A stretch of 64,000 nt of DNA from JAFGDH01 sp964441265. GTDB lineage: Archaea > Aenigmatarchaeota > Aenigmatarchaeia > QMZP01 > QMZT01. This document shows positions 1 to 8,380 of the stretch, piece by piece. The notes under the pieces are model-generated. The model ran no database searches and was not told where the DNA came from. It worked only from the letters and a program-made list of their open reading frames with translations. The stretch covers positions 75,627-139,626 of the forward strand of contig CAYYKJ010000004.1 of assembly GCA_964441265.1 (NCBI GenBank), in the 5' to 3' direction. The translations under genes and the position numbers were made by a program. Within the stretch, counting starts at the first letter, position 1. The number at the start of each line of letters is the position of its first letter.

Positions 1-735
1 CTTCACAACCCACATGGGGAGGGTCCTTGGCTTCTTCCCCAGCATGGAAACCAGCCTCCCCGCCAGCTCAGTGAACTTCAGGGGAGCTGGATCGGCTATG
101 TTGTAGACCCCCTGATCCGATTTCAGTGAAAGATCAAATGCCTGGACGAGATTAGAGATGTGAGTGATGTGGGTGAGGTTCCCGGTCTTGGGAATCGGGA
201 AACCCTTCTCGAGCATGGAGAGGTTGGTCTTCCACTGGGGCGATCCGGACCCGTAGACCGGGGCTATCCTGAAAATGATGAAAGGAATCCCCGAATTCAG
301 GACCTCCTGCTCCGCCATGAGTTTCGAGAGCCCGTAGGCGTTTATCGGGTTTCTCTGATAGTCCTCGTCCGCCTTCTCCCCGGGCGCGATTTCCCCGTAA
401 ACCGAGACAGAGGAAGAGAAAACGAACCTCCCGGCGTTCTTGCATTCCTCCAGCAGGTTTTTCGTCCCCTCGTGATTGATGAGCATGAGATTGTCCCTTT
501 TCTTCTTGGAATAAGATACCAACCCGGCCAGATGTACCACCGTGTCGACATCCCTGCCCACGCCGGAAAGGGTCTCCTTCCTGGTTATGTCCCCTTTCAC
601 TACATCGAACTCCGGGTAAACCCTCCCGGCGTTCTCGTAGTCTATGGCGAGTATCCGGATGTCCTTCCTCTTTTCCGCTATCTTCCCCACTATGCTTCCC
701 CCGAGGAAACCCGTAGCGCCCGTTATGAGAATCAT
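1..735 (-). CDS. NAD-dependent epimerase/dehydratase, 3' part outside window
   Basis: The reverse strand reads open from ATG at 735 to base 1 (245 codons, no stop), so the C-terminus lies outside the window. The N-terminus MILITGATGFLGGSIV is the Rossmann GxxGxxG motif of extended short-chain dehydrogenases. Further on come the D-V-V-K-G-D-I type NAD site, VVHLAG, the Ser of the catalytic triad in FSSSVSVYG and the Y-x3-K motif YGLSK. These point to a sugar-nucleotide or related NAD(P)-dependent epimerase/dehydratase in the cytoplasm; the substrate cannot be told. It is transcribed divergently from the GGGP synthase gene across a 153-base gap. Confidence 0.85.
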   Translation of the reverse strand, partial: MILITGATGFLGGSIVGKIAEKRKDIRILAIDYENAGRVYPEFDVVKGDITRKETLSGVGRDVDTVVHLAGLVSYSKKKRDNLMLINHEGTKNLLEECKNAGRFVFSSSVSVYGEIAPGEKADEDYQRNPINAYGLSKLMAEQEVLNSGIPFIIFRIAPVYGSGSPQWKTNLSMLEKGFPIPKTGNLTHITHISNLVQAFDLSLKSDQGVYNIADPAPLKFTELAGRLVSMLGKKPRTLPMWVVK

Positions 736-856
736 ATTAATCTCCTTTGTGCCCAAGATATAAATTCTTGTGCGGCCCGCCGGCCGTGCGACAGGGTTCC
801 CTTAAGTCGATTGCAAAAAGACGGGGAATGAAATCCCGACCAACGACGGTGAACAA

Positions 857-865
857 TTTATATAA
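857..865 (+). promoter_or_regulatory. TATA box of GGGP synthase gene
   Basis: TTTATATAA is centred 28 bases before the ATG at 889, the spacing expected for a leaderless archaeal transcript starting at or next to the start codon. Confidence 0.6.
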
Positions 866-888
866 ATCAGGGTGGACATACTAGAAAT

Positions 889-1662
889 ATGAAAACCGGA
901 AAGGTGGAGAAATACCTCCGGGAGAAGCGGGAGAGCCGGGGATGCTACCTGATGACTCTCATAGACCCTCCCGACCAGGGGCCCGCAGAGGCGGGCAAGA
1001 TGGCCAGGGAGGCCCAGGAAGGGGGGTCGGACATAATTCTCGTAGGGGGCTCGGCCTCCGCCCAGGGAGAGATACTCGACCAGACCATACTCAGGATAAA
1101 GGACAACTGCTCCCTGCCGGTGCTCCTGTTCCCCGGAAACATCGGAACCACCTCCAAGCACGCGGACGCCATATATTTCATGAGCCTGCTCAATTCCAGA
1201 AACCCGTACTGGATATCCCAGGCGCAGGTCCTCGGATCGGTCATAGTCAGGAAGATGGGCACCGAGGCCATACCGACCGCTTATCTTGTCGTCGAGCCCG
1301 GCCAGGCGGTGGGTTACATAGGCGACGCCAACCTCCTCCCCAGGAACAAGCCGTACATAGCGGCCCAGTACGCCCTCGCGGGCGAGATGATGGGCATGAG
1401 GATAATCGTGGCCGATTCCGGATCGGGTCCGCCCACGCCCTACAAGCCGGAATTCGCGGCCGCGGTGAGGAAGGCCATCTCCCCCGACACGCTCCTGCAC
1501 TGTGCAGGCGGAATAAGGACACCTCAGCAGGCGGCAGGCCTGGTGAAGGCGGGAGCGGACGGAATCCACGTGGGAACCGCTTTCGAGAACCTCAGGGACA
1601 TGAAATCAATGGTCAGGCGCTTCTCCGACGCCATGAAAGCTGAAGGGAAGAAACGGGTCTGA
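889..1662 (+). CDS. Geranylgeranylglyceryl phosphate synthase
   Basis: The 257-aa product matches the GGGPS/PcrB TIM-barrel family. It joins geranylgeranyl diphosphate to sn-glycerol 1-phosphate, the first committed step of archaeal ether lipid synthesis. Visible motifs are LIDPPDQGP near the N-terminus, GGSASAQGE, the loop LFPGN, the PTAYLVVEPGQAVGYIGDA region and the phosphate-binding C-terminal strands YKPEF and HCAGGIRTPQQA...GADGIHVGTAFE. Length is typical of the archaeal group II enzymes. The start is set by the upstream TATA box, which predicts a leaderless mRNA. It is monocistronic in appearance, followed by a small unknown gene. Confidence 0.93.
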   Translation: MKTGKVEKYLREKRESRGCYLMTLIDPPDQGPAEAGKMAREAQEGGSDIILVGGSASAQGEILDQTILRIKDNCSLPVLLFPGNIGTTSKHADAIYFMSLLNSRNPYWISQAQVLGSVIVRKMGTEAIPTAYLVVEPGQAVGYIGDANLLPRNKPYIAAQYALAGEMMGMRIIVADSGSGPPTPYKPEFAAAVRKAISPDTLLHCAGGIRTPQQAAGLVKAGADGIHVGTAFENLRDMKSMVRRFSDAMKAEGKKRV

Positions 1663-1711
1663 TTCTCGCCGGAACAGGCAAAGGTTAAAAGAATTGCCGG
1701 CATATCACGTT

Positions 1712-1918
1712 ATGGGAAAGGAAAGGTCCGGCTACAAATCCTTCAAACATCATTATCAGACAAACCAACTCACGGGGACCGAGGGCATCGAGGTCCTTTA
1801 CTCGGCGGGATGGTATTATTTCTCGATCACCGGCGACGGAAACCTGACGGGTAAAACCGGGGAAAGGAGAACCCCTAAAAATGCCATAGGCAGCAAAAAG
1901 TGGAGAGAAATCAGCTGA
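1712..1918 (+). CDS. Small hypothetical protein, 68 aa
   Basis: Short basic protein (MGKERSGYKSFKHHY...) with no recognised family. The ATG at 1712 lies about 26 bases after an AGGTTAAAAG element at 1680-1689 that could be a TATA box, which is why I prefer it to an in-frame ATG at 1694. Its 3' end overlaps the 3' end of the convergent HAD gene by 8 bases. Whether it is expressed is uncertain. Confidence 0.4.
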   Translation: MGKERSGYKSFKHHYQTNQLTGTEGIEVLYSAGWYYFSITGDGNLTGKTGERRTPKNAIGSKKWREIS

Positions 1919-2552
1919 CCACGTCAAGTATCTCTGCCGGGCTCCTGACGAAGCAGTCCGGCTTGAACCTGGAGAGCCGCTCCTCCGAGTGGACCCCGTA
2001 TGTGGCCGCGGCCGCCCTGACACCGGCGGCCTTGGCTGCCAGTATGTCGGTCTCCATGTCCCCTATGTAAACGGTCTCTCCGGGGGTCGATCCAAGTTTA
2101 TCCATACACACGAACAGCTGTGTGGGATCGGGTTTCATCTTGCTCAGGCCGTTGAGCCCGACCACCGCGTCTATGTGGCCCCTGACCCCCATCTTCTCCA
2201 GCGTCCTTTCTATGTGATCCTGCCAGTTGTTGGAAACTATGCCTATCCTGTACCCGGCCGCCTTCAGGGCGCTGAGGATCGCCTTTATCCCGGGGAACGG
2301 CTTGCTCATGCCCGGCAGTTTACTGCTGTGATCCCTGAATATCTCCAGAGCCCTGCTGACCTTTTCCCTGGTGTTTATGCCTATCTTCCTGAACAGTTCC
2401 CTGTAATCCCCGGCAAAGGCGTCGCCGAACTCCCTCACCGTGGAGGGGATGGTCACGCCCAGCTTTTCGGCTATGATCTTGTAGATGTTGTAAACAGAAT
2501 TCAGCGAATCCACCAGAACGCCGTCGAAATCCAGTATGACCGACTTGACCAT
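1911..2552 (-). CDS. HAD-superfamily phosphatase, phosphoglycolate phosphatase-like
   Basis: 213-aa cytoplasmic hydrolase of the haloacid dehalogenase superfamily. Motif I is LDFDGVLVDS (Asp8 nucleophile, Asp10 acid/base), motif II is GIVSNN, motif III is the Lys in SKMKPDP, and motif IV is YIGDMETDI. The helical cap between motifs I and II is of the Gph/PGP type. The natural substrate (phosphoglycolate, a sugar phosphate or a nucleotide) cannot be decided from sequence. A TTTAAAAA box at about 2580 sits 28 bases before the ATG, consistent with leaderless transcription. Confidence 0.85.
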   Translation of the reverse strand: MVKSVILDFDGVLVDSLNSVYNIYKIIAEKLGVTIPSTVREFGDAFAGDYRELFRKIGINTREKVSRALEIFRDHSSKLPGMSKPFPGIKAILSALKAAGYRIGIVSNNWQDHIERTLEKMGVRGHIDAVVGLNGLSKMKPDPTQLFVCMDKLGSTPGETVYIGDMETDILAAKAAGVRAAAATYGVHSEERLSRFKPDCFVRSPAEILDVVS

Positions 2553-2652
2553 AAAAACTACTATGTACCGAAGGGGTTTTTAAAGGTTACGCATGGCGGT
2601 TTTTATATGTTTTTTTAAGTTTTACTACAAAAAAATAACACAAGGGGATGAA

Positions 2653-3096
2653 ATGAGACGAGGAAAGAAAGGATTCGATGCAGAGGAGTACATAAAGGAG
2701 AGGGTAACCCCGCTGGCTGAAAGCGCCTCCTCCCTCGGTAAGTACAAGTCCAAGGTCCTGTACATGATGCAGAGCGTGCTCGTCAATTACGGGTTGATCG
2801 GTCTCCAGTCCTCCGAAAATGAAAGCATGCCTCCTCTTCTCACCGAGGGATTGAAAGACGTCTTCGATTACCAGGAGGGGAACGTGAGGGAGATACTGGA
2901 AGAGACCGCGGAAATCGGTTTTGAGTTCGGAAAGGGCGTAAAGGAGAAACCCACCAGATTCGCGCTGGATTTCGAAATGCTCATGGAGCCGACCATAACC
3001 GCTGCCGGAGGGGATGTGGAAAAATACAGGGCAGCGAACAGAATGATTCCCAATATATCTAAACATATCAGAAATCAGGAAATAAACAAGAATTAA
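2653..3096 (+). CDS. Hypothetical protein, 147 aa
   Basis: Mostly helical soluble protein starting MRRGKKGFDAEEYIKERV, with no signal peptide or known domain seen. ATG at 2653 is chosen because it follows AGGGGATGA and a TATA-like TTTTTATATG at 2602-2611; an in-frame ATG at 2593 would place the TATA box inside the coding region. Lys/Glu content is high. It is followed by another unknown gene on the same strand after about 100 bases of A+T-rich DNA. Confidence 0.55.
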   Translation: MRRGKKGFDAEEYIKERVTPLAESASSLGKYKSKVLYMMQSVLVNYGLIGLQSSENESMPPLLTEGLKDVFDYQEGNVREILEETAEIGFEFGKGVKEKPTRFALDFEMLMEPTITAAGGDVEKYRAANRMIPNISKHIRNQEINKN

Positions 3097-3197
3097 CATT
3101 TTCCATCTCAAAACCGGAATATTTTCATATTTCCTGCACCAAAATATCCAATCTTCGTGATAAATATGCCGTACAGCAACGGGTTTGACCCGGGAAA

Positions 3198-3689
3198 GTG
3201 GCGGAGTCAGAGGTGGCTCCCCTACTGGGGAATTGCCAGAAGATGGGACCATACGAACAAAAGGCGACTGAAAAGATAATCGGTTTCCTGCACATCTACA
3301 TCGCATACGGCATTCCCGCGCATGAGGAAAATTTGCTTTCCCCGGGAGGGAAAGGAGAGCATCATCCCAATATCCCCTCGAAATTCATGAGATCGTTCGG
3401 TGGTCATGAGAAGGCCTTTGAGGAATTCTCAAGGGGCATTTCCGGTGAATACGGCCCCCATTTCATGGATACAGTCAAAGAAGCAAGGACCACTGGTTAC
3501 AGGATCGGGGGGAATGCCAGCAGGCTCACGACGATACCGGCAACGAAGGTGGAAAAGGCGATATCCATCGCTCTGCAACGCACAGGTCATGACCATGAGA
3601 GTCATATCGCGTCCAACATGGTGGACGAGGACATTTTTTTCCCAGCTCCTGAAACTGGAGATGGGAAGATGAACACGGCGTTATTTTAA
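3198..3689 (+). CDS. Hypothetical protein, up to 163 aa
   Basis: Unrecognised soluble protein. GTG at 3198 lies about 33 bases after a GATAAATA element; an in-frame ATG at 3243 gives 148 aa and is an alternative start. The product has a His-rich C-terminal half (TGHDHESHI) that could bind a metal, though this is only a composition remark. No membrane segment is visible. Base composition is lower in G+C than the enzyme genes around it. Confidence 0.5.
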   Translation: MAESEVAPLLGNCQKMGPYEQKATEKIIGFLHIYIAYGIPAHEENLLSPGGKGEHHPNIPSKFMRSFGGHEKAFEEFSRGISGEYGPHFMDTVKEARTTGYRIGGNASRLTTIPATKVEKAISIALQRTGHDHESHIASNMVDEDIFFPAPETGDGKMNTALF

Positions 3690-3715
3690 TTATGCACCCG
3701 CGACAAGATATTATC

Positions 3716-4387
3716 ATGGGTGAAACTACCAGGCATTTCGTCTCGAGGGTGTACGCGGTGAAGGAGGGGAAGGTCCTCCTCATAAAGGGAAAGAAGGGCG
3801 GGCAGTGGCTGCCTCCCGGAGGGCACGTGAAAATGGACGAGCTCCCCACCCAGACCGCGGTCAGGGAGGTCATGGAGGAGACCGGACAGAAGATAGTTCT
3901 GAGGTCGGCAAAGAACAAAAAGATCGGCTCGGCCCACATGCTACCCCAGCCGGATCACATGGAGGTCCACGACATAAGCGAAGACCACCAGCACATAGCG
4001 TTCATATACTTCGCGGAGCTAGGGGAGAAACCCGAGGGAGGGACCAAAGACGGAAGCAGGGAAACCAGGTGGTTCACCCCGGAGGAGATAGATGCTGAAA
4101 CCATGAGGGATTCCGTAAAGTTCTTCGCCAAGAAGGCCATAAAGGACATGATCCCGGAGAAGGAGCCGGAGCCCAGTCCCCCGGTCAAGGAGAAGAAATC
4201 GGTGTTATCGAAGATGAAGGAAGGGGCCAAAAAAATGACCGAAAAGGCGAAGAGTGAGCTTAAGAGGGGCGGGGAGAAGAGCCCGGAAGAGATGCTGGAA
4301 GAGCAGAAGTCCGAACTGGAAACCGGGGAGGAAAGAAAGGCAGAGAAGACCCAAGAAGAGACCCCGGAGAAGAGCGGGGAAAAATAA
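3716..4387 (+). CDS. Nudix hydrolase with charged C-terminal tail
   Basis: 223 aa. The Nudix box is complete: G36-x5-E42-x7-R50-E51-V-M-E54-E55-T-G57, so it should hydrolyse a nucleoside diphosphate linked to another moiety with Mg2+. The catalytic domain fills about residues 1-145. The last 75 residues are a Lys/Glu-rich, probably coiled or disordered tail (KMKEGAKKMTEKAKSELKR...) not normally part of the family. ATG at 3716 is preferred over ATG 3692 because TTATTTTAATTA at 3681-3692 forms a TATA box at leaderless spacing. The substrate is unknown; the oxidised nucleotide and dinucleoside polyphosphate classes are both possible. Confidence 0.85.
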   Translation: MGETTRHFVSRVYAVKEGKVLLIKGKKGGQWLPPGGHVKMDELPTQTAVREVMEETGQKIVLRSAKNKKIGSAHMLPQPDHMEVHDISEDHQHIAFIYFAELGEKPEGGTKDGSRETRWFTPEEIDAETMRDSVKFFAKKAIKDMIPEKEPEPSPPVKEKKSVLSKMKEGAKKMTEKAKSELKRGGEKSPEEMLEEQKSELETGEERKAEKTQEETPEKSGEK

Positions 4388-4416
4388 TTTATTTTTTGCA
4401 TCCAATATTATACCGA

Positions 4417-4923
4417 ATGGTTTTGTCACAGAGGAAATTTCTCATCGGTGGAATGGATGCGGGTCTTCACACCTCATTCGCCCTTCTGGATCTCGACGGG
4501 AACCTGGTCTCCCTCTCGACCATGCACTCCCCGCGGACGTCCGAAACACTGGTGCGGATGACGGAGACCGGGAGGGTGGTCGCACTGGCCACCGACAGGA
4601 CGAGATCCCCGGGGAGCGTTAAGAAGATAGCTTCCTCCATCGCCGCTAAGCTGATACTGCCCTCCAGGAACATGACCAGAAAGAAGAAGAGGATTCTCAT
4701 AAAGGAGCACTTCAACGGAGAGGCGGAGGACATGAGCCTGAACTCCCACGAGAAGGCGTCCCTGGCCTCGGCCATATTCGCCTACAGGAGGTTCAGGCCG
4801 GGATTCAAGAAGCTCTTCGAGAGGCTGGAAAAGGAAGGGGAAGAGGAGAGATATGAGGAGCTGAAGAAGAAACACATTATTTCCAGACTGGAAGAAGAGG
4901 GCCGTCTGAAAGGAATACATTAA
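4417..4923 (+). CDS. DUF460-like protein with RNase H-type fold
   Basis: 168 aa. The N-terminus FLIGGMDAGLHTSFALLDLDGNL has the Asp/Gly pattern of RuvC/RNase H folds. The ATDRTRSPGSVKKIAS segment and the N-S-H-E-K-A-S-L-A-S-A-IFAY segment resemble the archaeal DUF460 family (COG2433), predicted nucleases or nucleic-acid binders. Full-length family members are usually much longer with a coiled coil; this one keeps only the core plus a short charged helix. ATG 4417 is chosen because AATAATTTATTTT at 4383-4395 sits at leaderless TATA distance. Catalytic activity is an inference from fold alone. Confidence 0.65.
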   Translation: MVLSQRKFLIGGMDAGLHTSFALLDLDGNLVSLSTMHSPRTSETLVRMTETGRVVALATDRTRSPGSVKKIASSIAAKLILPSRNMTRKKKRILIKEHFNGEAEDMSLNSHEKASLASAIFAYRRFRPGFKKLFERLEKEGEEERYEELKKKHIISRLEEEGRLKGIH

Positions 4924-4950
4924 GGCGGATTTATATCCCTCTCCTGCGGT

Positions 4951-5982
4951 TCACCACCACTTCTTAAGGCCAAGCGCCTGGTCTGTCATCCTCACGCTTT
5001 CCATGGGATCTTCTGTGGCACCTGTCATGGCCCTTATGCAGTCCACGTTCTCCGGGACTATGTCGCTCTCCTGGTGTATGGCCTGGAAGTAGAACAGCTC
5101 CTTCCCGTTGACCACGTTCACGCTCTCCTTCCACACGGCTATCTCGTTGAGGTCGCTCCTCTTCCTCCCCATGTCCCTGGCGTACTCCATGACCCTTCCG
5201 GTGGAGGTGATCCCGTCGGCGTTGGTGACAAGGAGTATCCTGGGGGCCTTCTCCAGCAGTCCGGCTATCTCCTCCGAAGAGGAGTCCTTGGAAAGGTTGA
5301 CGTTGACGGCGTGGAGGTGCATTATGGTGGTGGGAACCTTGACCGCCGTGGTGACGATGTCCAGCCCCTTCAAAACAGTCTGCACGTCCGGTCCGTGGTG
5401 GGACGGTATGGTGGGAGGATCGGGAACTATGGCGTTCACAGGACCTTTTTTATCGTCCCGGGGATCGGGACCTCTCCTTATCATGACCGCCCTCACGTTA
5501 CGGATTCCCACACCGTTGTTTATGGTGCTCAGGGTCCGGGCCAGCCCGGTTGTGTTGCAGGAGACCACCCGGACGTAATCCTTTCCCAGGGCCTCTTTGT
5601 AGTTGGCGAGGGCGCTGAAGGAGGTCCCTGTAACGTGGTGCTTTTCACCTCCCTGAAATATGGCCTTCATCTTGCTGGGGGCGTATAACTTGTCCTTATT
5701 ATCCGCGCCAACCTTGTTGGGGGTGCAGTCCACGATTATGTCGCAGTCCTGTATTAGATCATGTATGGTCCCGTGTGTCTTCAGGCCCGCATCGGTGAAT
5801 ACCTGGAGGTTCTCCTTGTTGTTGGCGAACAGGGGGAAGTTGTTCCTCACCGCCATGGCCGCCTCGAAGGTGGGGCGGGTCTTCACGACACCCGCCACCT
5901 CCATGTCCTTCTGGAGGGCAACCGCATCGGCCACCCTCTTACCTACGGTTCCGTAACCGTTTATTCCTACCCTTATCATCAT
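4951..5982 (-). CDS. gap: Type II glyceraldehyde-3-phosphate dehydrogenase
   Basis: 343 aa, matching the archaeal type II GAPDH in length and sequence. The N-terminus VGINGYGTVGKRVADAV is the NAD(P)-binding site, and the catalytic Cys142 is in VVSCNTTGLART. The family catalyses phosphorylating oxidation of glyceraldehyde 3-phosphate and runs in either direction; in archaea it often serves gluconeogenesis. Its ATG overlaps the TGA of the upstream pgk gene (ATGA type overlap), so the two are translationally coupled and encode consecutive steps of lower glycolysis/gluconeogenesis. A second ATG directly follows the first and is an equally likely start. Confidence 0.95.
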   Translation of the reverse strand: MMIRVGINGYGTVGKRVADAVALQKDMEVAGVVKTRPTFEAAMAVRNNFPLFANNKENLQVFTDAGLKTHGTIHDLIQDCDIIVDCTPNKVGADNKDKLYAPSKMKAIFQGGEKHHVTGTSFSALANYKEALGKDYVRVVSCNTTGLARTLSTINNGVGIRNVRAVMIRRGPDPRDDKKGPVNAIVPDPPTIPSHHGPDVQTVLKGLDIVTTAVKVPTTIMHLHAVNVNLSKDSSSEEIAGLLEKAPRILLVTNADGITSTGRVMEYARDMGRKRSDLNEIAVWKESVNVVNGKELFYFQAIHQESDIVPENVDCIRAMTGATEDPMESVRMTDQALGLKKWW

Positions 5983-7139
5983 ACCACCTCTTCAAATTTA
6001 AGCAGGGAATCCCTGAGCGCATCTATGGCGGGAAGCGTTCCGTTGGCCAGGAAGTTCAAAAACGCCCCTCCCCCGGTGGAAACGTGTGTGAACCGGTCGG
6101 CGACGTTGAACTTCCCCGCAGCGAAGGCGGAATCCCCCCCGCCGACCAGGGTGATGACGTCCAGCTTTGATATGAATTCGGCCAGCTCCCTCGTACCCCT
6201 CTCGTACGATTTCTTCTCGAAAAGCCCCATGGGACCCGCCCACACGACCGTCCTGGCCTTTCCCAGGACCTTCTCGTATTCCTTTATGGTCTCCGGACCG
6301 ATATCCAGGGCCATGTGATCCGCCGGTATGGAATCTGCGCTTACCACCCCAGCAGATTCGTTCTCTTCCGCGTTCCTGTTGATGACGAAATCCTTCGGGA
6401 GAACTATCTTGTCGCTGTCCAGTATGCTCTTCATGAACTTCTTCGTCTTCGGGTCGAGCCATTTGGCGTCGAATTTGGAATTCCCCGTTTCCAATCCCTT
6501 CAGGTTGAGTAAAATGAATGCCAGCCCGCCGCCGATAAGTATTTTGTCGGCCTTCCTGTGGAGCGTCTTGAGGGCGTTCAGCTTGTCCGCCTTCACACCG
6601 CCCAGCAGCGCCACGAAGGGCCTTTCCGGATTTTCCACCGCCCTCCTTATTTCCTCCACCTCTTTCCTGAGGCAGAACCCCCCTGCGCCGGGCAGCCTGG
6701 ATGGGACGCCGACCATGGAGGCGTGCTCCCTGTGGCAGACGGAAAAGCACTCGTTGACGTAGGCGTCGCCCAGGGAGGCGAGCTCGTCCACGAAATCGTC
6801 GTCGTTCTTCTCCTCCCCTGGATGGAATCTCAGGTTGTCGAGAAACACCATGTCCCCGGGCTCCATCCGGTCTATCCTCTCCCTGACCTCTTTCCCTGTT
6901 ATGCCGTCCAGCTTGTCGATTTTTCTGAACATGAACCTGGAGAGCCGCTCCGAGACCCTGTCCGTGGTCAGGTGGTCTACCTTCCTGCCCCCGGGCCTGC
7001 CTATGTGGAGCATGAGAATCACCTTGGCCTTCCTGTCCACCAGGTGCTGTATGGTGGGTATGCAGGAAACTACCCTGGAGTCGTCAAGTATGTTGCCTTC
7101 TTTGTCAACAGAAACATCCATGCCTACCCGGACGAGCAC
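5979..7139 (-). CDS. pgk: Phosphoglycerate kinase (true start probably further upstream)
   Basis: 386 aa from GTG at 7139. It transfers phosphate between 1,3-bisphosphoglycerate and ADP. PGK motifs include LMLHIGRPGG, VFLDNLRFHPGEE, FVALLGGVKADKL, GGGLAFILL, VWAGPMGLFE and the C-terminal TLVGGGDSAFA with VSTGGGAFL. Homologous sequence continues upstream of the GTG in frame (IDLEDLDVEGKR, the usual PGK N-terminus) back to a stop near 7230, but that stretch holds no ATG, GTG or TTG. The real start may be a near-cognate codon such as ATT at 7175 or ACG at 7190. A TATA-like AATATAAAG lies at about 7228-7236. It is followed by gap with a start/stop overlap. Confidence 0.92.
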   Translation of the reverse strand: MLVRVGMDVSVDKEGNILDDSRVVSCIPTIQHLVDRKAKVILMLHIGRPGGRKVDHLTTDRVSERLSRFMFRKIDKLDGITGKEVRERIDRMEPGDMVFLDNLRFHPGEEKNDDDFVDELASLGDAYVNECFSVCHREHASMVGVPSRLPGAGGFCLRKEVEEIRRAVENPERPFVALLGGVKADKLNALKTLHRKADKILIGGGLAFILLNLKGLETGNSKFDAKWLDPKTKKFMKSILDSDKIVLPKDFVINRNAEENESAGVVSADSIPADHMALDIGPETIKEYEKVLGKARTVVWAGPMGLFEKKSYERGTRELAEFISKLDVITLVGGGDSAFAAGKFNVADRFTHVSTGGGAFLNFLANGTLPAIDALRDSLLKFEEVV

Positions 7140-7287
7140 CCTCTTCCCCTCGACATCCAGATCCTCCAGATCAATAAAGCCGTTATGCGTGCAATCACCC
7201 GGTTTTTCACAGTATGATGAAGTATTACTTTATATTATTGAGGGGAAAGCTTTTAAAGATACTCATAACGGCGTTATCCGCGCAGAA

Positions 7288-7581
7288 TCAGAGTCCCATT
7301 TTCTTCCTGGCTTCCGGGCTCATCTTTTCCGGAGTCCACGGAGGATCGAAAACCAGCTCCACGATCACGTTCTTCCCGAACCTGTCCTTCAGGGTACTCT
7401 CCACCCCGGAAGTGAACATCGCATGCATGGGGCAGCCCGGTGTGGTCAGCGTCATCCTCACAGTGATCACCTTCTTCCCGATCTTCACATCGTATATGAA
7501 GCCCATGTCCACTATGTTTATCCCCACATCGGGGTCGACTATCTGCTTGAGAGCAGAGAGGACGTCTTCCTTTGTCACCAT
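7288..7581 (-). CDS. DUF59 / MIP18 family iron-sulfur assembly protein
   Basis: 97 aa, the full length of a DUF59 domain. Typical features are EDVLSALKQIVDPDVGINIVDMGFIYDV, VRMTLTTPGCPMHAMF with the conserved Cys in TTPGCP, and VELVFDPPWTPEKMSPEARKKMGL at the C-terminus, as in SufT and PaaD. Members help insert or deliver Fe-S clusters to target enzymes. No suf genes are seen nearby, so its partner is unknown. A TTAAATA box at about 7612-7619 is placed for a promoter on this strand. Confidence 0.9.
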   Translation of the reverse strand: MVTKEDVLSALKQIVDPDVGINIVDMGFIYDVKIGKKVITVRMTLTTPGCPMHAMFTSGVESTLKDRFGKNVIVELVFDPPWTPEKMSPEARKKMGL

Positions 7582-7678
7582 CGAAACACCTGATTAGAAC
7601 TGGTGGCGGGGGTATTTAAGCTTCATGTCCGACGTGTCTTGTTTGAAAGATAAAAATCTTTGCATAATCGATTGTATT

Positions 7679-7990
7679 ATGAACATGAGTGAATGCAGAA
7701 AGCAAAACGAACTGTTTACCTCGGATAAATACCAGCCCATAGACCTGAACGGCGTCATGGATCTCATAGATTTTCACATGGGAGATTACAGAACTAATTT
7801 CTCTAATTCCTCCAAAACGTTTTACAAAAATAGAATGAAGAAACCGCACAGGACAGTCAAAAACAGCGGAATGAGCAGATCTGAAAAATTCTCTGCCCAC
7901 AGGAAGATATTAAAAAAACAATTGTCTGATTACGCACTGAACAGACTCACCGACATCCTGGATTTTATCCAGAGGCTTTATTATTATTAG
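7679..7990 (+). CDS. Hypothetical basic protein, 103 aa
   Basis: Begins MNMSECRKQNELF and ends in LDFIQRLYYY. It is A+T-rich in DNA and Lys/Arg/Asn-rich in protein, with no recognised domain. ATG 7679 sits 27 bases after GATAAAAATC, a TATA box at leaderless spacing, so I prefer it to an in-frame ATG at 7625. It is divergent from the DUF59 gene and convergent with the next two small genes. Composition unlike the core genes suggests an accessory or acquired gene. Confidence 0.5.
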   Translation: MNMSECRKQNELFTSDKYQPIDLNGVMDLIDFHMGDYRTNFSNSSKTFYKNRMKKPHRTVKNSGMSRSEKFSAHRKILKKQLSDYALNRLTDILDFIQRLYYY

Positions 7991-8043
7991 CGGACACCGG
8001 ACAAATCAAAAGCCAACAAAAAAATTGACATTTTATAAATAGT

Positions 8044-8376
8044 TCATTCTAAATCACAGGTCTTGTACCCTGCCCGTTTCGGGAAGCGCTTGTTATCCAA
8101 AAGCGTGTTTATTCGCCTGTCAAGCAATTCCACATCCCTGTAAAAACCGGGATCGCCCATATCCTCGCCGGGCGGGGCGGCGAGAATCAACGACCTGATA
8201 TCCCCCTGAACCTTCCGCAGGTATTCCCCCGGCGGGTTAATCATCCACTTGACCCTCCCGAAAGCTCTTCTGTAAACCTTTTCAATTCTCCTTACGTCCA
8301 GGAAATAATTTCGCAGAATGCCTTTCGCCTGCTCCTCGCTCATTTTCCTGCCGGGAGAGAGTCCCTTTATCAGCAT
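8044..8376 (-). CDS. Hypothetical protein, 110 aa
   Basis: Mainly helical, soluble, starting MLIKGLSPGRKMSEEQAKG. No known family. It lies 4 bases after the stop of the gene at 8381-8731 on the same strand, so the pair forms a two-gene operon. ATG at 8341 (MSEEQAKG) is an alternative start that would widen the gap. Confidence 0.5.
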   Translation of the reverse strand: MLIKGLSPGRKMSEEQAKGILRNYFLDVRRIEKVYRRAFGRVKWMINPPGEYLRKVQGDIRSLILAAPPGEDMGDPGFYRDVELLDRRINTLLDNKRFPKRAGYKTCDLE

Positions 8377-8380
8377 GTTT

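Noticed and set aside
3166..3279. 37-aa frame (MPYSNGFDPGKWRSQ...) ahead of the 163-aa gene
   Set aside because: Its ATG falls in the element that best serves as TATA box for the following gene, and it overlaps that gene out of frame. Kept only as a possibility.
2587..3306. 239-codon reverse frame opposite two hypothetical genes
   Set aside because: The forward frames have promoter and ribosome-binding signals and better composition; the reverse frame has none.
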